Assembly: GCF_003410055.1 (NCBI RefSeq)
Contig: NZ_QUZK01000003.1
Coordinates: 1-64,000, forward strand
Length of the DNA stretch: 64,000 nt
Direction of reading: 5' to 3'
Origin: Wenzhouxiangella sediminis
GTDB lineage: Bacteria; Pseudomonadota; Gammaproteobacteria; Xanthomonadales; Wenzhouxiangellaceae
Each line of letters begins with the position of its first letter. Positions within the stretch are counted from its first letter, which is position 1. Positions 22,154 through 31,107 of the stretch are shown here, one piece after another. The notes under the pieces are model-generated. The model saw nothing but the letters and a program-made list of their open reading frames with translations, did no database searches and was not told the DNA's origin. The translations under genes were made by a program, and so were the position numbers.

Positions 22154-22954
22154 TCAGGCTGCTTCCTTGTTCTTGGGTGGATAGGTGGGTTCGAACTCGC
22201 CCAGCGCGCGTGCCTTGCGGATCAGGGCGAGCAGGTCGGTGTTGGCCAGTTCGAACAGATCGTCCATGCGGTCGAGAACGTAGTAGACCGTCTGGTAGAT
22301 GTCGATGCGGTACGGCGTGCGCAGCGCGTCGATCGGGTCGAACGGCCGGCGAATGGGCTCATCGCTCTCGAGCGAGTAGACGGTTTCGCCGGGCGAGGAG
22401 GCGATGCCGCCGCCGTAGATGCTCAGCTGACTGCCGTTCTGGATCAGGCCGAACTCGACCGTGAACCAGTACAGGCGGGCCAGGAAGACGCGTTCCTTCT
22501 TGGAGGCCTTGACCCCCGCCAGCCCGTAGGCGTGCGTGAAGTCCGCGAAAGCCTGGTGCGTGAGCATGGTCGTGTGGCCGAATATCTCGTGGAAGATGTC
22601 CGGCTCCTGCAGGTAATCCATCGATTCGCGCGTGCGAATGAAGGATGCGGCAGGAAACTTCTTCTCCGAGAGCAGCTTGAAGAACTTGTCGAAGTTGATC
22701 AGCGCGGGTACCGGCGCCACTTCCCAGCCGGTGCGCTCGCGCAGCACCTCCGAGACTTCCTTGGGCTGGGGAATGCGGTCGTGGGGCAGGTCGAGGATGT
22801 CCAGTCCGTCGTGGAATTCCTGGCAGACCCGGCCCCGGATGACCTCGATCTGGCGTGCATATAAGTCGCGCCAGACGCTATGCTCTTCGTCGGTGTACGG
22901 GATGATGCCGTTTTCGTCCGGCACCTTGGCTTCGTACTTGGTTGACTTGCCCAT
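22154..22954 (-). CDS. phhA: Phenylalanine 4-monooxygenase
   Basis: A 266-residue iron- and tetrahydropterin-dependent hydroxylase that converts phenylalanine to tyrosine. It has the short bacterial form without the regulatory ACT domain. Iron ligands are the two His of FHEIFGHTTML and the Glu of YWFTVEFGLI. The ATG at 22954 was preferred over one 24 bp upstream because AAAGGAGG lies just before it. It is the first gene of the five-gene operon phhA-phhB-moxR-DUF58-transglutaminase and is divergent from an FAD oxidoreductase 54 bp away. Confidence 0.95.
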   Translation of the reverse strand: MGKSTKYEAKVPDENGIIPYTDEEHSVWRDLYARQIEVIRGRVCQEFHDGLDILDLPHDRIPQPKEVSEVLRERTGWEVAPVPALINFDKFFKLLSEKKFPAASFIRTRESMDYLQEPDIFHEIFGHTTMLTHQAFADFTHAYGLAGVKASKKERVFLARLYWFTVEFGLIQNGSQLSIYGGGIASSPGETVYSLESDEPIRRPFDPIDALRTPYRIDIYQTVYYVLDRMDDLFELANTDLLALIRKARALGEFEPTYPPKNKEAA

Positions 22955-23008
22955 GAGCACCTCCTTTGAGTTATCCACATCATGTTATCACCTGAGCGGC
23001 GGGCTGCC

Positions 23009-24310
23009 ATGAACACCGGTGCCGAACACTGGCCGGGTACGAGCTGGTACGAGTCCAAGGCCGGATCGCGGGACTGGCCGGTGTTCGAGGGGCGGCAGCG
23101 TTGCCGCGTGGCGATCGTCGGCGCCGGCCTTGCGGGCATTGCCACGGCGATTGGCCTGATCGAGCGCGGCCTCGAGGATGTGGTCGTGCTCGACGATCAG
23201 GGGCCGGGTGCCGGCGCCTCCGGCCGCAACGGCGGCTTCGTTTTTGCCGGCTACTCGCTGGGCAACGACGCCCTGATCGGCCAGGTGGGCGAGGAAGCGG
23301 CCGCCCGCCTGCACGGCTACACGCGCGATGCCGTTGCGTTGATTCGCCGGCGCATCGAGCGCTTCGGCATCGAGTGCCACGTCAATGACGCCGGGGTGCT
23401 CCTCGCCGACTGGTTCGACGAGGCGGAGACCATGCAGGCCACGGCCGAGCGGATGCGCCGGCGGCTCGGCTTCGAACTTGAATGGATCCCCGCCGCCAGA
23501 ATGAACGACTGGGTGCGTTCGAATCGGTACGGCGGCGGCTTGTTGGAGCCCGGCAGTTTCCATTTCCACCCGCTGCGGCATATTCGCGGGCTGGCCGAGC
23601 GCATCGAGACCGCGGGTGGCCGGGTTTTCGGTCGATCGCGCGCGTTGAGCGTCGACCGATCCAGCGGCCGCTGGCGGGTGGAAACCGAACGGGGAACGCT
23701 TGAGGCCGACGAACTCGTGCTGGCCACCGGCGGCTATGACCGCAAGCTGGTGCCGTCGGTGCAGCGCGCCCTGCAGCCCGTGGCCACCTACATCGCGGTT
23801 ACCGAACCCCTCGGCGATCGCCTGCCGCGACACCTGCCGCGTCCGGTGGCCGTCTACGACACGCGTTTCGCCTTCGATTACTACCGGCCCTTGCCCGACA
23901 CCCGCTTGCTCTGGGGCGGCCGCATCTCCATGGCCAGCCGCTCGCCGGCCGCCATTCGCCGCCTGATGCGGCGCGACCTGGCGCGCGTCTTTCCCGACCT
24001 TGAGAATGTGCAACTGGAGTACGCCTGGGGCGGGTGGATGAGCTATGCGCGCCATGAAATGCCGCTGCTCGGCCGGAACCGGGACGGCGTCTGGCACGCG
24101 CTCGCCTTTGGTGGCCACGGCATGGCCACGACCACGCTGGCCGGCGAGATCATGGCCGAAGCCCTTTGCGGCGACGGTCGGCGCCTGGCCGAGTTCGAGC
24201 GCTGGCGGCCGGTCTGGGCCGGCGGGCCTCTCGGCCGCGCCGTGGGGCAGGGGATCTACTGGCAGGCGCAGCTACGCGACCGCTTGCGCGATCGCCGTTC
24301 CCACTTGTAG
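23009..24310 (+). CDS. FAD-dependent amine/amino-acid oxidoreductase (PuuB/DAO-like)
   Basis: A 433-residue flavoprotein with the dinucleotide-binding motif GAGLAGIATAIGL at about 40-52, then GASGRNGGFVFAGY, the signature of gamma-glutamylputrescine oxidase-like DAO proteins. The C-terminal FGGHGMATTTLAGE closes the FAD site. It would oxidise an amine or amino acid; the substrate is not evident. The start at 23009 is preferred on homology, though an ATG at 22982 is in frame. The stop codon is inside a 22 bp perfect palindrome. Confidence 0.82.
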   Translation: MNTGAEHWPGTSWYESKAGSRDWPVFEGRQRCRVAIVGAGLAGIATAIGLIERGLEDVVVLDDQGPGAGASGRNGGFVFAGYSLGNDALIGQVGEEAAARLHGYTRDAVALIRRRIERFGIECHVNDAGVLLADWFDEAETMQATAERMRRRLGFELEWIPAARMNDWVRSNRYGGGLLEPGSFHFHPLRHIRGLAERIETAGGRVFGRSRALSVDRSSGRWRVETERGTLEADELVLATGGYDRKLVPSVQRALQPVATYIAVTEPLGDRLPRHLPRPVAVYDTRFAFDYYRPLPDTRLLWGGRISMASRSPAAIRRLMRRDLARVFPDLENVQLEYAWGGWMSYARHEMPLLGRNRDGVWHALAFGGHGMATTTLAGEIMAEALCGDGRRLAEFERWRPVWAGGPLGRAVGQGIYWQAQLRDRLRDRRSHL

Positions 24311-24325
24311 GAAATTTCCTACAAG
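24304..24325. promoter_or_regulatory. 22 bp perfect palindrome overlapping a stop codon
   Basis: The half-site CTTGTAGGAAA is followed directly by its exact complement, giving a gapless palindrome that contains the stop codon of the FAD oxidoreductase gene. It looks like the operator of a dimeric regulator. The right half plus flank (TTTCCTACAAGCCGTC) resembles the leader of fimT at about 32420-32435. Confidence 0.6.
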
Positions 24326-24329
24326 CCGT

Positions 24330-24512
24330 CGGGTTGATTTCTTACCCGTCGTCGCGGCACTTGCTTCTATCCGGGTGTCCGGACTTTTGTCAGACTGTGT
24401 GGCAACACCTTTGGCAGGTCAGCCCGTTTGCTGGTACGGGCGCACCCAGGAGAGTCCTGCCCGGGACTCGCTGGGGGGTTGAGGCGGCGCATCCCCTGCG
24501 CCGCCTTTTTTT
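24330..24512 (+). ncRNA. Candidate structured small RNA ending in a strong terminator
   Basis: About 180 nt without a supported reading frame, rich in local stems: CGGGT/ACCCG near 24330-24348, TCCGG/CCGGA near 24369-24382, GCCCGT/ACGGGC near 24422-24441, and a nested CCCAG/CTGGG plus GAGTCC/GGGACTC structure at about 24446-24477. It finishes in a canonical terminator. It does not match 6S, 4.5S, tmRNA or RNase P RNA as I know them. It could instead be only a structured 3' UTR of the FAD oxidoreductase gene. The transcript start is a guess. Confidence 0.4.
24483..24512 (+). terminator. Strong rho-independent terminator
   Basis: A perfect 9 bp GGCGGCGCA/TGCGCCGCC stem, a TCCCC loop and seven T. 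It ends the FAD oxidoreductase transcript and/or the small RNA candidate, 170 bp after the stop codon. Confidence 0.95.
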
Positions 24513-24513
24513 C

Positions 24514-24786
24514 GAAACCGCTGCAAAACTACTGCGCGTGCGTCTGACGGCGTCCGGCAGCGCAGGCGCAGAGCCCTGGACGGTTTTCCGAAGGAAAGAA
24601 GCCAGGGCGGCGCGCCGTCAAGCGCGTGCTCGGAATCCTCATGTATCAGCACATACACGCGCCACGGCTGCAGCCCGGCGCTTTTTGCGCTGCGCGCAAA
24701 CCGCACCGTGCTTTCGCCTGCGCTGCGGTTCCTGCGCTCCGGCGGCCACCGTCAGACACCCGCTCGCTACGTTTTGCAGCGGTTTC
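24514..24786 (-). repeat. Family E structured element, copy 1 (with covarying arms)
   Basis: The element is bounded by perfect 16 bp inverted arms, GAAACCGCTGCAAAAC at 24514-24529 and its complement at 24771-24786. The interior shares with copy 2 a 33 bp block (24723-24755, one mismatch), a small TGTAT/ATACA hairpin (24642-24657) and a GACGCCGTCAG block near the opposite arm. Relative to copy 2 it has extra sequence in the middle. It ends 6 bp from the fadA stop codon. Short frames inside look similar between copies only because the DNA is conserved. Confidence 0.8.
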
Positions 24787-24792
24787 TTGTGC

Positions 24793-25971
24793 TTACAGTT
24801 TTTCGAAAATGCCGGCGGCGCCCATGCCGGTGCCCACGCACATGGTGACCATGCCGTAGCGCTGGTCGCGGCGGTGCAGGCCGTGGATCATCTTGGCTGC
24901 GAGGACTGCGCCGGTCGCGCCCAGCGGGTGGCCCAGGGCGATCGCGCCACCGAGCGGGTTGACCTTGTCCGGATCGAGCTCGGTGTTGCGGATCACGGCC
25001 AGGGCCTGGGCGGCGAAGGCCTCGTTGAGTTCGATCCAGTCGAGTTCGTCCTTGCCGATGCCGGTCTGCTTGAGCACTTTCGGGATGGCCTCGATCGGGC
25101 CGATGCCCATGATCTCCGGCGGCACGCCGGCCACGGAGAAGCCGCGGAAGACGGCCAGGGGTTGCAGGTTCAGCTCCTTGACTACCCGCTCGGAGACCAG
25201 CACCAGGGCGCCGGCGCCGTCGGACATCTGTGAACTGGTGCCCGCGGTGACGCTGCCTTTGGCGTCGAACACCGTGCGCAGCTTACCCAATGCCTCCGGC
25301 GTGGTGTCGCGGCGCGGACCCTCGTCGGTGTCCACGACGGTCTCGATCTCGCGTACGGTGCCGTCCGGGCCGGGCACGCGGTTGGTCACCGTCACCGGAC
25401 GAATCTCGGTGAACTCGCCGCCGTCGATGGCCTTGATCGCCTTCTGGTGCGACTGGTACCCGAACTCGTCCTGTTCCTCGCGCGAGACGCCCCACTTGTT
25501 CGCCACCTTCTCGGCGGTGATGCCCATGCCGTAGGCGATGGCGACGTTGTCGTCGGCGAACACCTTCGGATTCATGGCCACCTTGTGCCCCATCATCGGG
25601 ACCATGGTCATGGTCTCCGTGCCGCCGGCGATCATCACGTCGGCCTCTCCGAGCCGGATGCGGTCGGCAGCCATGGCGATGGTCTGCAGGCCTGAGGAGC
25701 AGAAGCGGTTGACGGTCACGCCCGGCACGTTGTCGGGCAGGCCGGCCAGCAGGGCGCCGATGCGGGCGACATTCATGCCCTGTTCGGCTTCCGGCATGGC
25801 GCAGCCGACGATCACGTCTTCGACGCGGGCCGGATCGAGGCCGGGCACTTCGGCCAGCGATTCGCGGATGACGTGGGCCAGCATGTCGTCAGGGCGGTAG
25901 TTGCGGAAGGCGCCCTTGAACGCCCGGGCAACCGGGGTTCTTACGGCGGAGACTACGTATGCGTCACTCAT
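24793..25971 (-). CDS. fadA: 3-ketoacyl-CoA thiolase (acetyl-CoA acyltransferase)
   Basis: A 392-residue thiolase that performs the last step of beta-oxidation. The nucleophilic Cys is in VNRFCSSGLQ, the His in ALGHPLGATG and the second Cys in MCVGTGMGA. The ATG at 25971 begins the conserved MSDAYVVSAVRTP; an upstream in-frame extension is not thiolase-like. It is the third enzyme of the fadE-fadB-fadA series and is separated from the fadB-type gene by a family A element. Confidence 0.95.
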   Translation of the reverse strand: MSDAYVVSAVRTPVARAFKGAFRNYRPDDMLAHVIRESLAEVPGLDPARVEDVIVGCAMPEAEQGMNVARIGALLAGLPDNVPGVTVNRFCSSGLQTIAMAADRIRLGEADVMIAGGTETMTMVPMMGHKVAMNPKVFADDNVAIAYGMGITAEKVANKWGVSREEQDEFGYQSHQKAIKAIDGGEFTEIRPVTVTNRVPGPDGTVREIETVVDTDEGPRRDTTPEALGKLRTVFDAKGSVTAGTSSQMSDGAGALVLVSERVVKELNLQPLAVFRGFSVAGVPPEIMGIGPIEAIPKVLKQTGIGKDELDWIELNEAFAAQALAVIRNTELDPDKVNPLGGAIALGHPLGATGAVLAAKMIHGLHRRDQRYGMVTMCVGTGMGAAGIFEKL

Positions 25972-26038
25972 GGTGGAGTCCTCGGATGTCTTGGTGTCTG
26001 GTCTTGATTCAGTGGCTTTCGGCAACTGTTCTGGAATA

Positions 26039-26175
26039 GGTTTCAGGTTTCAGGTTTCAGGACGGTCTCGATTGGAGAAGCCGTCGCACCAGCGTTTAGG
26101 GAAGCGTTCAAGGCACGAGGCACCTGCTTCGTGTCCGAAGGCTTCCCTGAAACCTGAACCCTGAACACTGAAACC
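26039..26175. repeat. Family A element, copy 3
   Basis: The left arm at 26039-26061 (TTTCAGG tandem) and the right arm at 26146-26175 (CCTGAAA/CCTGAAC tandem) are inverted around an 84 bp gene-free spacer. It fills the gap between the fadB-type gene and fadA. The right arm ends 5 bp from the fadB-type stop codon. Confidence 0.85.
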
Positions 26176-26180
26176 TTCCA

Positions 26181-28550
26181 TCAATTCCGCATCGGCTTGC
26201 CGGTCTTGAGCATGTGGGCGATGCGCTCCTGGGTCTTTTCCATGGCGCACAGTTCCAGGAAATGCTCGCGCTCGAGGCGGTGGATCCAGGCCTCGTCGAC
26301 CTTCGAGCCGCGATCGATCTCCCCGCCGCAGAGCACGGTGGCGATGCGCTGGCCGATCTCGTAGTCGTGCTCGGAGATGAAGTGCCCCTCGAGCATATTG
26401 ACCAGCAGCATCTTGAGCGTGGCGATGCCGACATCGCCGGCGGCCGGGAAGGTCCTTTCCGCCATCGGCGGCCGGTAGCCGGCCGCGGCCATCGCCCGCG
26501 CCTCGAAGTGGGCGGCGTGCAGCAGTTCGTGTTCGTGCATGACGATGCGATCGTGTTCGCGCAGGTAGCCCATCTCGCGCGCTTCCATGGCCGAGCCGGC
26601 CACCTGGCCCATGGCGACCTGCTTGTAGCGCTTCTCGAGCAGGGGATAGGTGTCGCCGGCCTTCGTGTCGTCAACGACCTGCATGGCCAGGGTGCCGAGG
26701 CCGCCGCCGGCCGGCAGCAGGCCGACGCCGGCTTCGACCAGGCCCATGTAGCTTTCCAGGTGGGCCACGCGCGTGGCGGCGTGCATGGCCAGCTCCAGGC
26801 CGCCACCCAAGGCCAGGCCGCGCACCGCGGCCACCGAGGGAACGGTCGAGTAGCGCAGGCGAAGATTGACCGCCTGGAAGCCGGCGACCAGGTCGTGGAC
26901 ACTGTCGAAGTCCCCCTTCTGGATGGCTTCGGCGGCGGCCTTGAGATTGGCGCCGGCGGAGAACGGGCCGTTGGGCTGCCAGATCACCAGGCCCTCGTAG
27001 CCGGACTCGGCGCGTTCGATCGCCTCGTTGAGGCCGTCGACGACGCCGTTGTCGATGACCGCCATCTTGCTCTTGAGGCTGGCGATGAGGATGTCGTCGT
27101 CCAGTGTCCACAGGCGGATCGAATCGGTCTCGTGGACCGTGTTGCCGGATTCGGTCTTCTCACCGAGCAGGCGCACCGGCTGGTACTGGCGCTGGAACAC
27201 CGGCAGGTCCGGACGCGGCAGGTAGCGCGCCTCGTCGGCCGCCCAGGAGCCCTCGGGGGTGTGCGCGGCCTCGATGCTGCCGACCCAGTCGGGCAGGTTC
27301 GCGTCCACGCCGGTGCGGCCCTGTTCGATATCGCGCTTGACCAGGTTGGCCATGGCCTGCCAGCCGGCCGACTGCCAGATCTCGAACGGACCGATCTTCC
27401 AGCCGTAGCCCCAGCGGATGGCGAGATCCACTTCGCGTGCGCTGTCGGCAATTTCGGCCAGGTGGTAGGCGCAGTAGTGGAACAGGTCGCGGTGGAGCGA
27501 CCAGAGGAACTCGGTGTGCGCGTTCTCGCACTTGGCCAGCTCGGCCAGCTTCTCGCCCGGATCCCTGATGGCCAGGGTTTTCTGCACGTCCTCGGGCAGG
27601 CTGTAGTCGGTGTCGCGGTACTCGCCGGTGGAAGGGTCCAGGACACGAATGGTCTTGCCTTCCTTCCGGAACACCCCGGCGCCGGCCTTCTGGCCGACGG
27701 CACCGGCCTCGATCAGCCGCTTGAGCCAGTCGGGCTGCTCGAACCAGGCGTGCCAGGGATCGCCCTCGAGCTGGTTCTTCATCGTGTTGATGACGTTGCC
27801 CATGGTGTCGAGCCCTACCACGTCGGCCAGGCGGAAGGTGGCGCTCTTGGGCCGTCCGATGACCGGGCCGGTCAGGGCGTCGACGGTGTCGAAACCCAGG
27901 CCGAGGCGGTCGGCGTGGTGCATGGTGGACAGCAGGCTGAACATCCCCACCCGGTTGCCGATGAAGTTGGCCGTGTCGCGGGCCCGGACCACGCCCTTGC
28001 CGAGGTTTCGGGTCAGGAAATCCTCGAGCAGGTCCATGACCTTCGCGTCAGTGCCGGCGTGCGGGATCAGCTCCACCAGGTGCATGTAGCGCGGCGGGTT
28101 GAAGAAATGAACGCCGCAGAAACGCCCGCGCAGGCTCTCGGGCAGTTCCTTCGACAGGTCGGTGATGGACAGGCCCGAGGTGTTGGAAGCGAAAATCGCG
28201 CCGTCGCGGATATTCGGTGCGATCTTGCCGTAGAGGTCGCGCTTGATGTCCATGCGCTCGGCCACGGCTTCGATGATGAAGTCGCAGTCGGCGAGGCTTT
28301 CGAGGTCATCGGCGAAGTTGAGCGGCCGGATGAATTCCGCCAGGTCCTTGCGGGCCAGGGGGGCGGGCTTGAGCTTGGTCAGGCGCTTGATGCCTTCGGC
28401 GGCCAGCTTGCTGCGCGGGCCGTCGTCGCTGGGCAGGTCGTAGAGATCGACCGGAATGCCGGCGGCGGTCAGGTGGGCGGCGATCTGCGCCCCCATCACC
28501 CCGGCACCGAGTACCGCGGCACGTCGTACCTGGAGCTTGTGATCCGTCAT
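26181..28550 (-). CDS. Bifunctional 3-hydroxyacyl-CoA dehydrogenase / enoyl-CoA hydratase
   Basis: A 789-residue beta-oxidation enzyme. The NAD-dependent dehydrogenase domain comes first (GAGVMGAQIAAHL at about 14-26, then SNTSGLSIT and GVHFFNPPRYMHLVELI). The crotonase domain is C-terminal (PNGPFSAGANLK, AVRGLALGGGLELAMH, GLVEAGVGLLPAGGG). This order is the reverse of E. coli FadB and matches the FadN/FadJ-like type common in other bacteria. It hydrates enoyl-CoA and oxidises the hydroxyacyl-CoA for the thiolase downstream. The ATG at 28550 begins the Rossmann domain and follows AAGGAC. Confidence 0.93.
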   Translation of the reverse strand: MTDHKLQVRRAAVLGAGVMGAQIAAHLTAAGIPVDLYDLPSDDGPRSKLAAEGIKRLTKLKPAPLARKDLAEFIRPLNFADDLESLADCDFIIEAVAERMDIKRDLYGKIAPNIRDGAIFASNTSGLSITDLSKELPESLRGRFCGVHFFNPPRYMHLVELIPHAGTDAKVMDLLEDFLTRNLGKGVVRARDTANFIGNRVGMFSLLSTMHHADRLGLGFDTVDALTGPVIGRPKSATFRLADVVGLDTMGNVINTMKNQLEGDPWHAWFEQPDWLKRLIEAGAVGQKAGAGVFRKEGKTIRVLDPSTGEYRDTDYSLPEDVQKTLAIRDPGEKLAELAKCENAHTEFLWSLHRDLFHYCAYHLAEIADSAREVDLAIRWGYGWKIGPFEIWQSAGWQAMANLVKRDIEQGRTGVDANLPDWVGSIEAAHTPEGSWAADEARYLPRPDLPVFQRQYQPVRLLGEKTESGNTVHETDSIRLWTLDDDILIASLKSKMAVIDNGVVDGLNEAIERAESGYEGLVIWQPNGPFSAGANLKAAAEAIQKGDFDSVHDLVAGFQAVNLRLRYSTVPSVAAVRGLALGGGLELAMHAATRVAHLESYMGLVEAGVGLLPAGGGLGTLAMQVVDDTKAGDTYPLLEKRYKQVAMGQVAGSAMEAREMGYLREHDRIVMHEHELLHAAHFEARAMAAAGYRPPMAERTFPAAGDVGIATLKMLLVNMLEGHFISEHDYEIGQRIATVLCGGEIDRGSKVDEAWIHRLEREHFLELCAMEKTQERIAHMLKTGKPMRN

Positions 28551-28591
28551 TTGTCGTCCTTGTGCGTTCGAGATGGTTAACAAAAAGCACG

Positions 28592-28660
28592 AACCACGGA
28601 ATGCACGGAATCGCACGGGCAAAGCTTGATCATTCCGCGATTTCCGTGTCTTCCATGGTT
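28592..28660. repeat. Family D element (about 10 bp ACGGAA-type tandem arms, inverted)
   Basis: The left arm at 28592-28618 repeats CACGGAAT-like units. The right arm at 28631-28660 carries the complement (TTCCGTG, TTCCATGGTT). The spacer is only 12 bp. The element occupies the gap between fadE and the fadB-type gene inside one transcription unit. Confidence 0.75.
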
Positions 28661-28668
28661 GCAGGGTT

Positions 28669-31107
28669 TCAGCTGGCTTTGGCCACCGGCGGCTGCATGG
28701 CCTGCTGGCCGCCGATTTCCTCGGGCGTGAACTCGTCGACGGCGATGACCTTCGCCGTCAGTTCCTGGGCCCGCTTGAGGTCCGCTGCCTGCTCTTCGCT
28801 GATCACGCCGGCCGAGACCGCCTTGGCGGTTACTTCGTCGACGTTGACCGGCGTCGGCACGACCTTGAGGGCATTGCGCACGGCCATTTCCGCGGGGGCG
28901 GCCTTCAACACGGCCTCGAAGGCCTGGGCCAGCAGGCCCGTGCCGTCGTCGGCGCGTGACTGGTAGGCCCCGGCGATCAGGCGTTCGCGGCTCGGCGAGG
29001 CCTCCATGGTCAGGCGGGCGATGCGATGGGTCGTGCGGTCGTCGACCGGGCGATGCCGGCGGCCCCAGGGGAAGAGCAGCACGCGCAACGGGCCGCCCAG
29101 GCCGGAGAGGGGGAAGTTCTGGAGCACCGTGAACAGCGCGTTCTCGACCTGGTGCAGGCTGTCGGCCACGGCCCACTGGACCAGCGGCAGGTCTTCTTCC
29201 GGCCGGCCGTCGTCTTCAAAACGGCGCAGTACGGTCGATGCCATGTAGAGGTGCGCCAGCGCATCGGCCAGGCGGCCCGACAGCTTCTCCTTGAACTTGA
29301 ATTTGCCGCCGAGGATGAGCAGGCACAGGTCGGCCACCAGGGTGAAGGCGGCGCTCAGGCGATTGACTTTGCGGTACAGGCCGGCCGTCGGGCCCGACAC
29401 CGGCGCGCGGCTCAGTCGGCCGCCGGTCAGTCCCAGCAGCGGGGCGCGCACGAAGTTGGAGATCACGAAGCCCATGTGTCCGAACAGGGCGCTGTCGAAG
29501 GCCTTGGGGTCGTCGTCGGTCGCCGACATCATCTCCTTGAGCAAGTAGGGGTGGCAGCGAATCGCGCCCTGCCCGAAGACGATCATCGAGCGGGTCAGGA
29601 TATTGGCGCCTTCGACCGTAATCGCGACGGGAATCGACTGCCAGGGAATCGACAGGTAGTTGTTCGGTCCCTCGACCACGGCCTTGCCGCCGTGGACGTC
29701 CATGGCATCGTTGAGAACGCGCCTGTTCGCCTCGGTCAGGTACGCCTTGAGAATGGCCGAAAGCACGACCGGCTTTTCGCCGTGGTCGAGCGCGCTGAGC
29801 GTGAGCTTGTGGGCCGCCTCCATGCGATAGGTCTCGCCGGCGATGCGGGCCAGCGGCTCCTCGATGCCTTCGAAGTAGCCGATCGGCTGCTTGAACTGGT
29901 AGCGCACGCGTGCGTAGGCGCCGGTGGTCAGGCTGGTGAGCTTGCCGTTGGCCACGCTCTGGGCCGGCAGGGAGATGGCGCGGCCGGCGGCCAGGCAGTG
30001 CATCAGCATGCGCCAGCCCTGGCCGACGCGCTCGCGCCCGCCGATGACCCAGTCGAGGGGAATGAACACGTCCTTGCCGCGGGTCGGACCATTGAGAAAG
30101 ATGCTGCCGCCGGGCAGGTGCCGATCGCCGATTTCGACGCCCGGCGTTTCGGTGGGTATGAGTGCGCAGGTGATTCCGAGGTTCTTCTGGTCGCCCAGGA
30201 GGCCGTCCGGGTCCTTGGCCTTGAAGGCCAGCCCGAGCACGGTAGCCACCGGCGCCAGCGTGATGTAGCGCTTGTCCCAGCTCACGCGCAGGCCGAGCAC
30301 TTCCTCGCCCTTGTACGTGCCCTTGCAGACGATGCCTTCGTCGGGCATCGAGGCGGCGTCGGAACCGGCCAGCGGGGAGGTCAGGGCGAAGCAGGGGATA
30401 TCCTCGCCCCTGGCCAGACGCGGTAGATAATGATTCTTCTGCTCATCGGTGCCGAAGTGCATCAGCAGCTCGCCCGGACCGAGAGAGTTGGGCACCATCA
30501 CCGACACCGCCGCCGACAGGCTGCGGGTGGCGATCTTGGTGACGACCGCGCCGTTGCCCTGCGATGAAAATCCGAGACCGCCGTATTCCTTGGGAATGAT
30601 CATGCTCAGGAAACGCTTTTCCCGAATGTACTGCCAGGCTTCCGGCGGCAGGTCCTTGAGGTCCTTGTTGATCTGCCATTCGTCGAGCATGGCGCACAGT
30701 TCCTCCACCTCGCCGTCCAGGAAGGCCTGTTCCTCGGCGGATAGCGCCGGCTTGTCGATGCCGAACAGCTTCTTCCAGCGCGGGCGGCCTGAAAACAACT
30801 CGGCGTCCCACCAGACGGTGCCCGCATCGAGCGCCTCGCGCTCGGTATCGGAGATCGACGGCATGACCGACTTGAACCAACCGAACAGGCGGTCGGAGAC
30901 CAGCGCCCGGCGCAAGGGGCGGATGGCGACCACGGTCAGGGCCACGGCGGTCACCGCGTAAAGCGTGATGACCGGCCAGGACGCCGCCTGCCAGATCGTG
31001 CCCACCAGGGCGGCGATGGCGAGCAGTGCGGCCAGCCAGGAAGGGGAGCGGAACCAGGCCAGCGCGAGCAGGCCGACGACGAGTGCGATGATCAACAACC
31101 AGGTCAT
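28669..31107 (-). CDS. fadE: Membrane-anchored acyl-CoA dehydrogenase
   Basis: An 812-residue FadE-type enzyme, much longer than standard acyl-CoA dehydrogenases. Two or three N-terminal membrane helices (about 1-65) precede the flavoprotein core, with IIPKEYGGLGFS, CFALTSPLAGSDAAS and GGKAVVEGPNNYL, and a long C-terminal DUF1974 domain. It catalyses the first oxidation of long-chain acyl-CoA. Its ATG overlaps the stop of the TetR gene by 4 bp, placing it directly under that regulator. Confidence 0.95.
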   Translation of the reverse strand: MTWLLIIALVVGLLALAWFRSPSWLAALLAIAALVGTIWQAASWPVITLYAVTAVALTVVAIRPLRRALVSDRLFGWFKSVMPSISDTEREALDAGTVWWDAELFSGRPRWKKLFGIDKPALSAEEQAFLDGEVEELCAMLDEWQINKDLKDLPPEAWQYIREKRFLSMIIPKEYGGLGFSSQGNGAVVTKIATRSLSAAVSVMVPNSLGPGELLMHFGTDEQKNHYLPRLARGEDIPCFALTSPLAGSDAASMPDEGIVCKGTYKGEEVLGLRVSWDKRYITLAPVATVLGLAFKAKDPDGLLGDQKNLGITCALIPTETPGVEIGDRHLPGGSIFLNGPTRGKDVFIPLDWVIGGRERVGQGWRMLMHCLAAGRAISLPAQSVANGKLTSLTTGAYARVRYQFKQPIGYFEGIEEPLARIAGETYRMEAAHKLTLSALDHGEKPVVLSAILKAYLTEANRRVLNDAMDVHGGKAVVEGPNNYLSIPWQSIPVAITVEGANILTRSMIVFGQGAIRCHPYLLKEMMSATDDDPKAFDSALFGHMGFVISNFVRAPLLGLTGGRLSRAPVSGPTAGLYRKVNRLSAAFTLVADLCLLILGGKFKFKEKLSGRLADALAHLYMASTVLRRFEDDGRPEEDLPLVQWAVADSLHQVENALFTVLQNFPLSGLGGPLRVLLFPWGRRHRPVDDRTTHRIARLTMEASPSRERLIAGAYQSRADDGTGLLAQAFEAVLKAAPAEMAVRNALKVVPTPVNVDEVTAKAVSAGVISEEQAADLKRAQELTAKVIAVDEFTPEEIGGQQAMQPPVAKAS

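Noticed and set aside
24330-24512. 6S RNA, 4.5S RNA, RNase P RNA or tmRNA
   Set aside because: The characteristic conserved segments of these RNAs are absent, so only a generic structured-RNA call is made.
24419-24706. A 95-codon frame in the family E element that resembles a frame at 37918-38166
   Set aside because: The apparent protein similarity comes from conserved repeat DNA. Reading frames are not maintained along the copies, while the arms covary as pairs.
26214-28580. A 788-codon frame antisense to the fadB-type gene
   Set aside because: The protein is composed of Val/Gly/His-rich shadow sequence without domains, and the opposite strand encodes a textbook enzyme.
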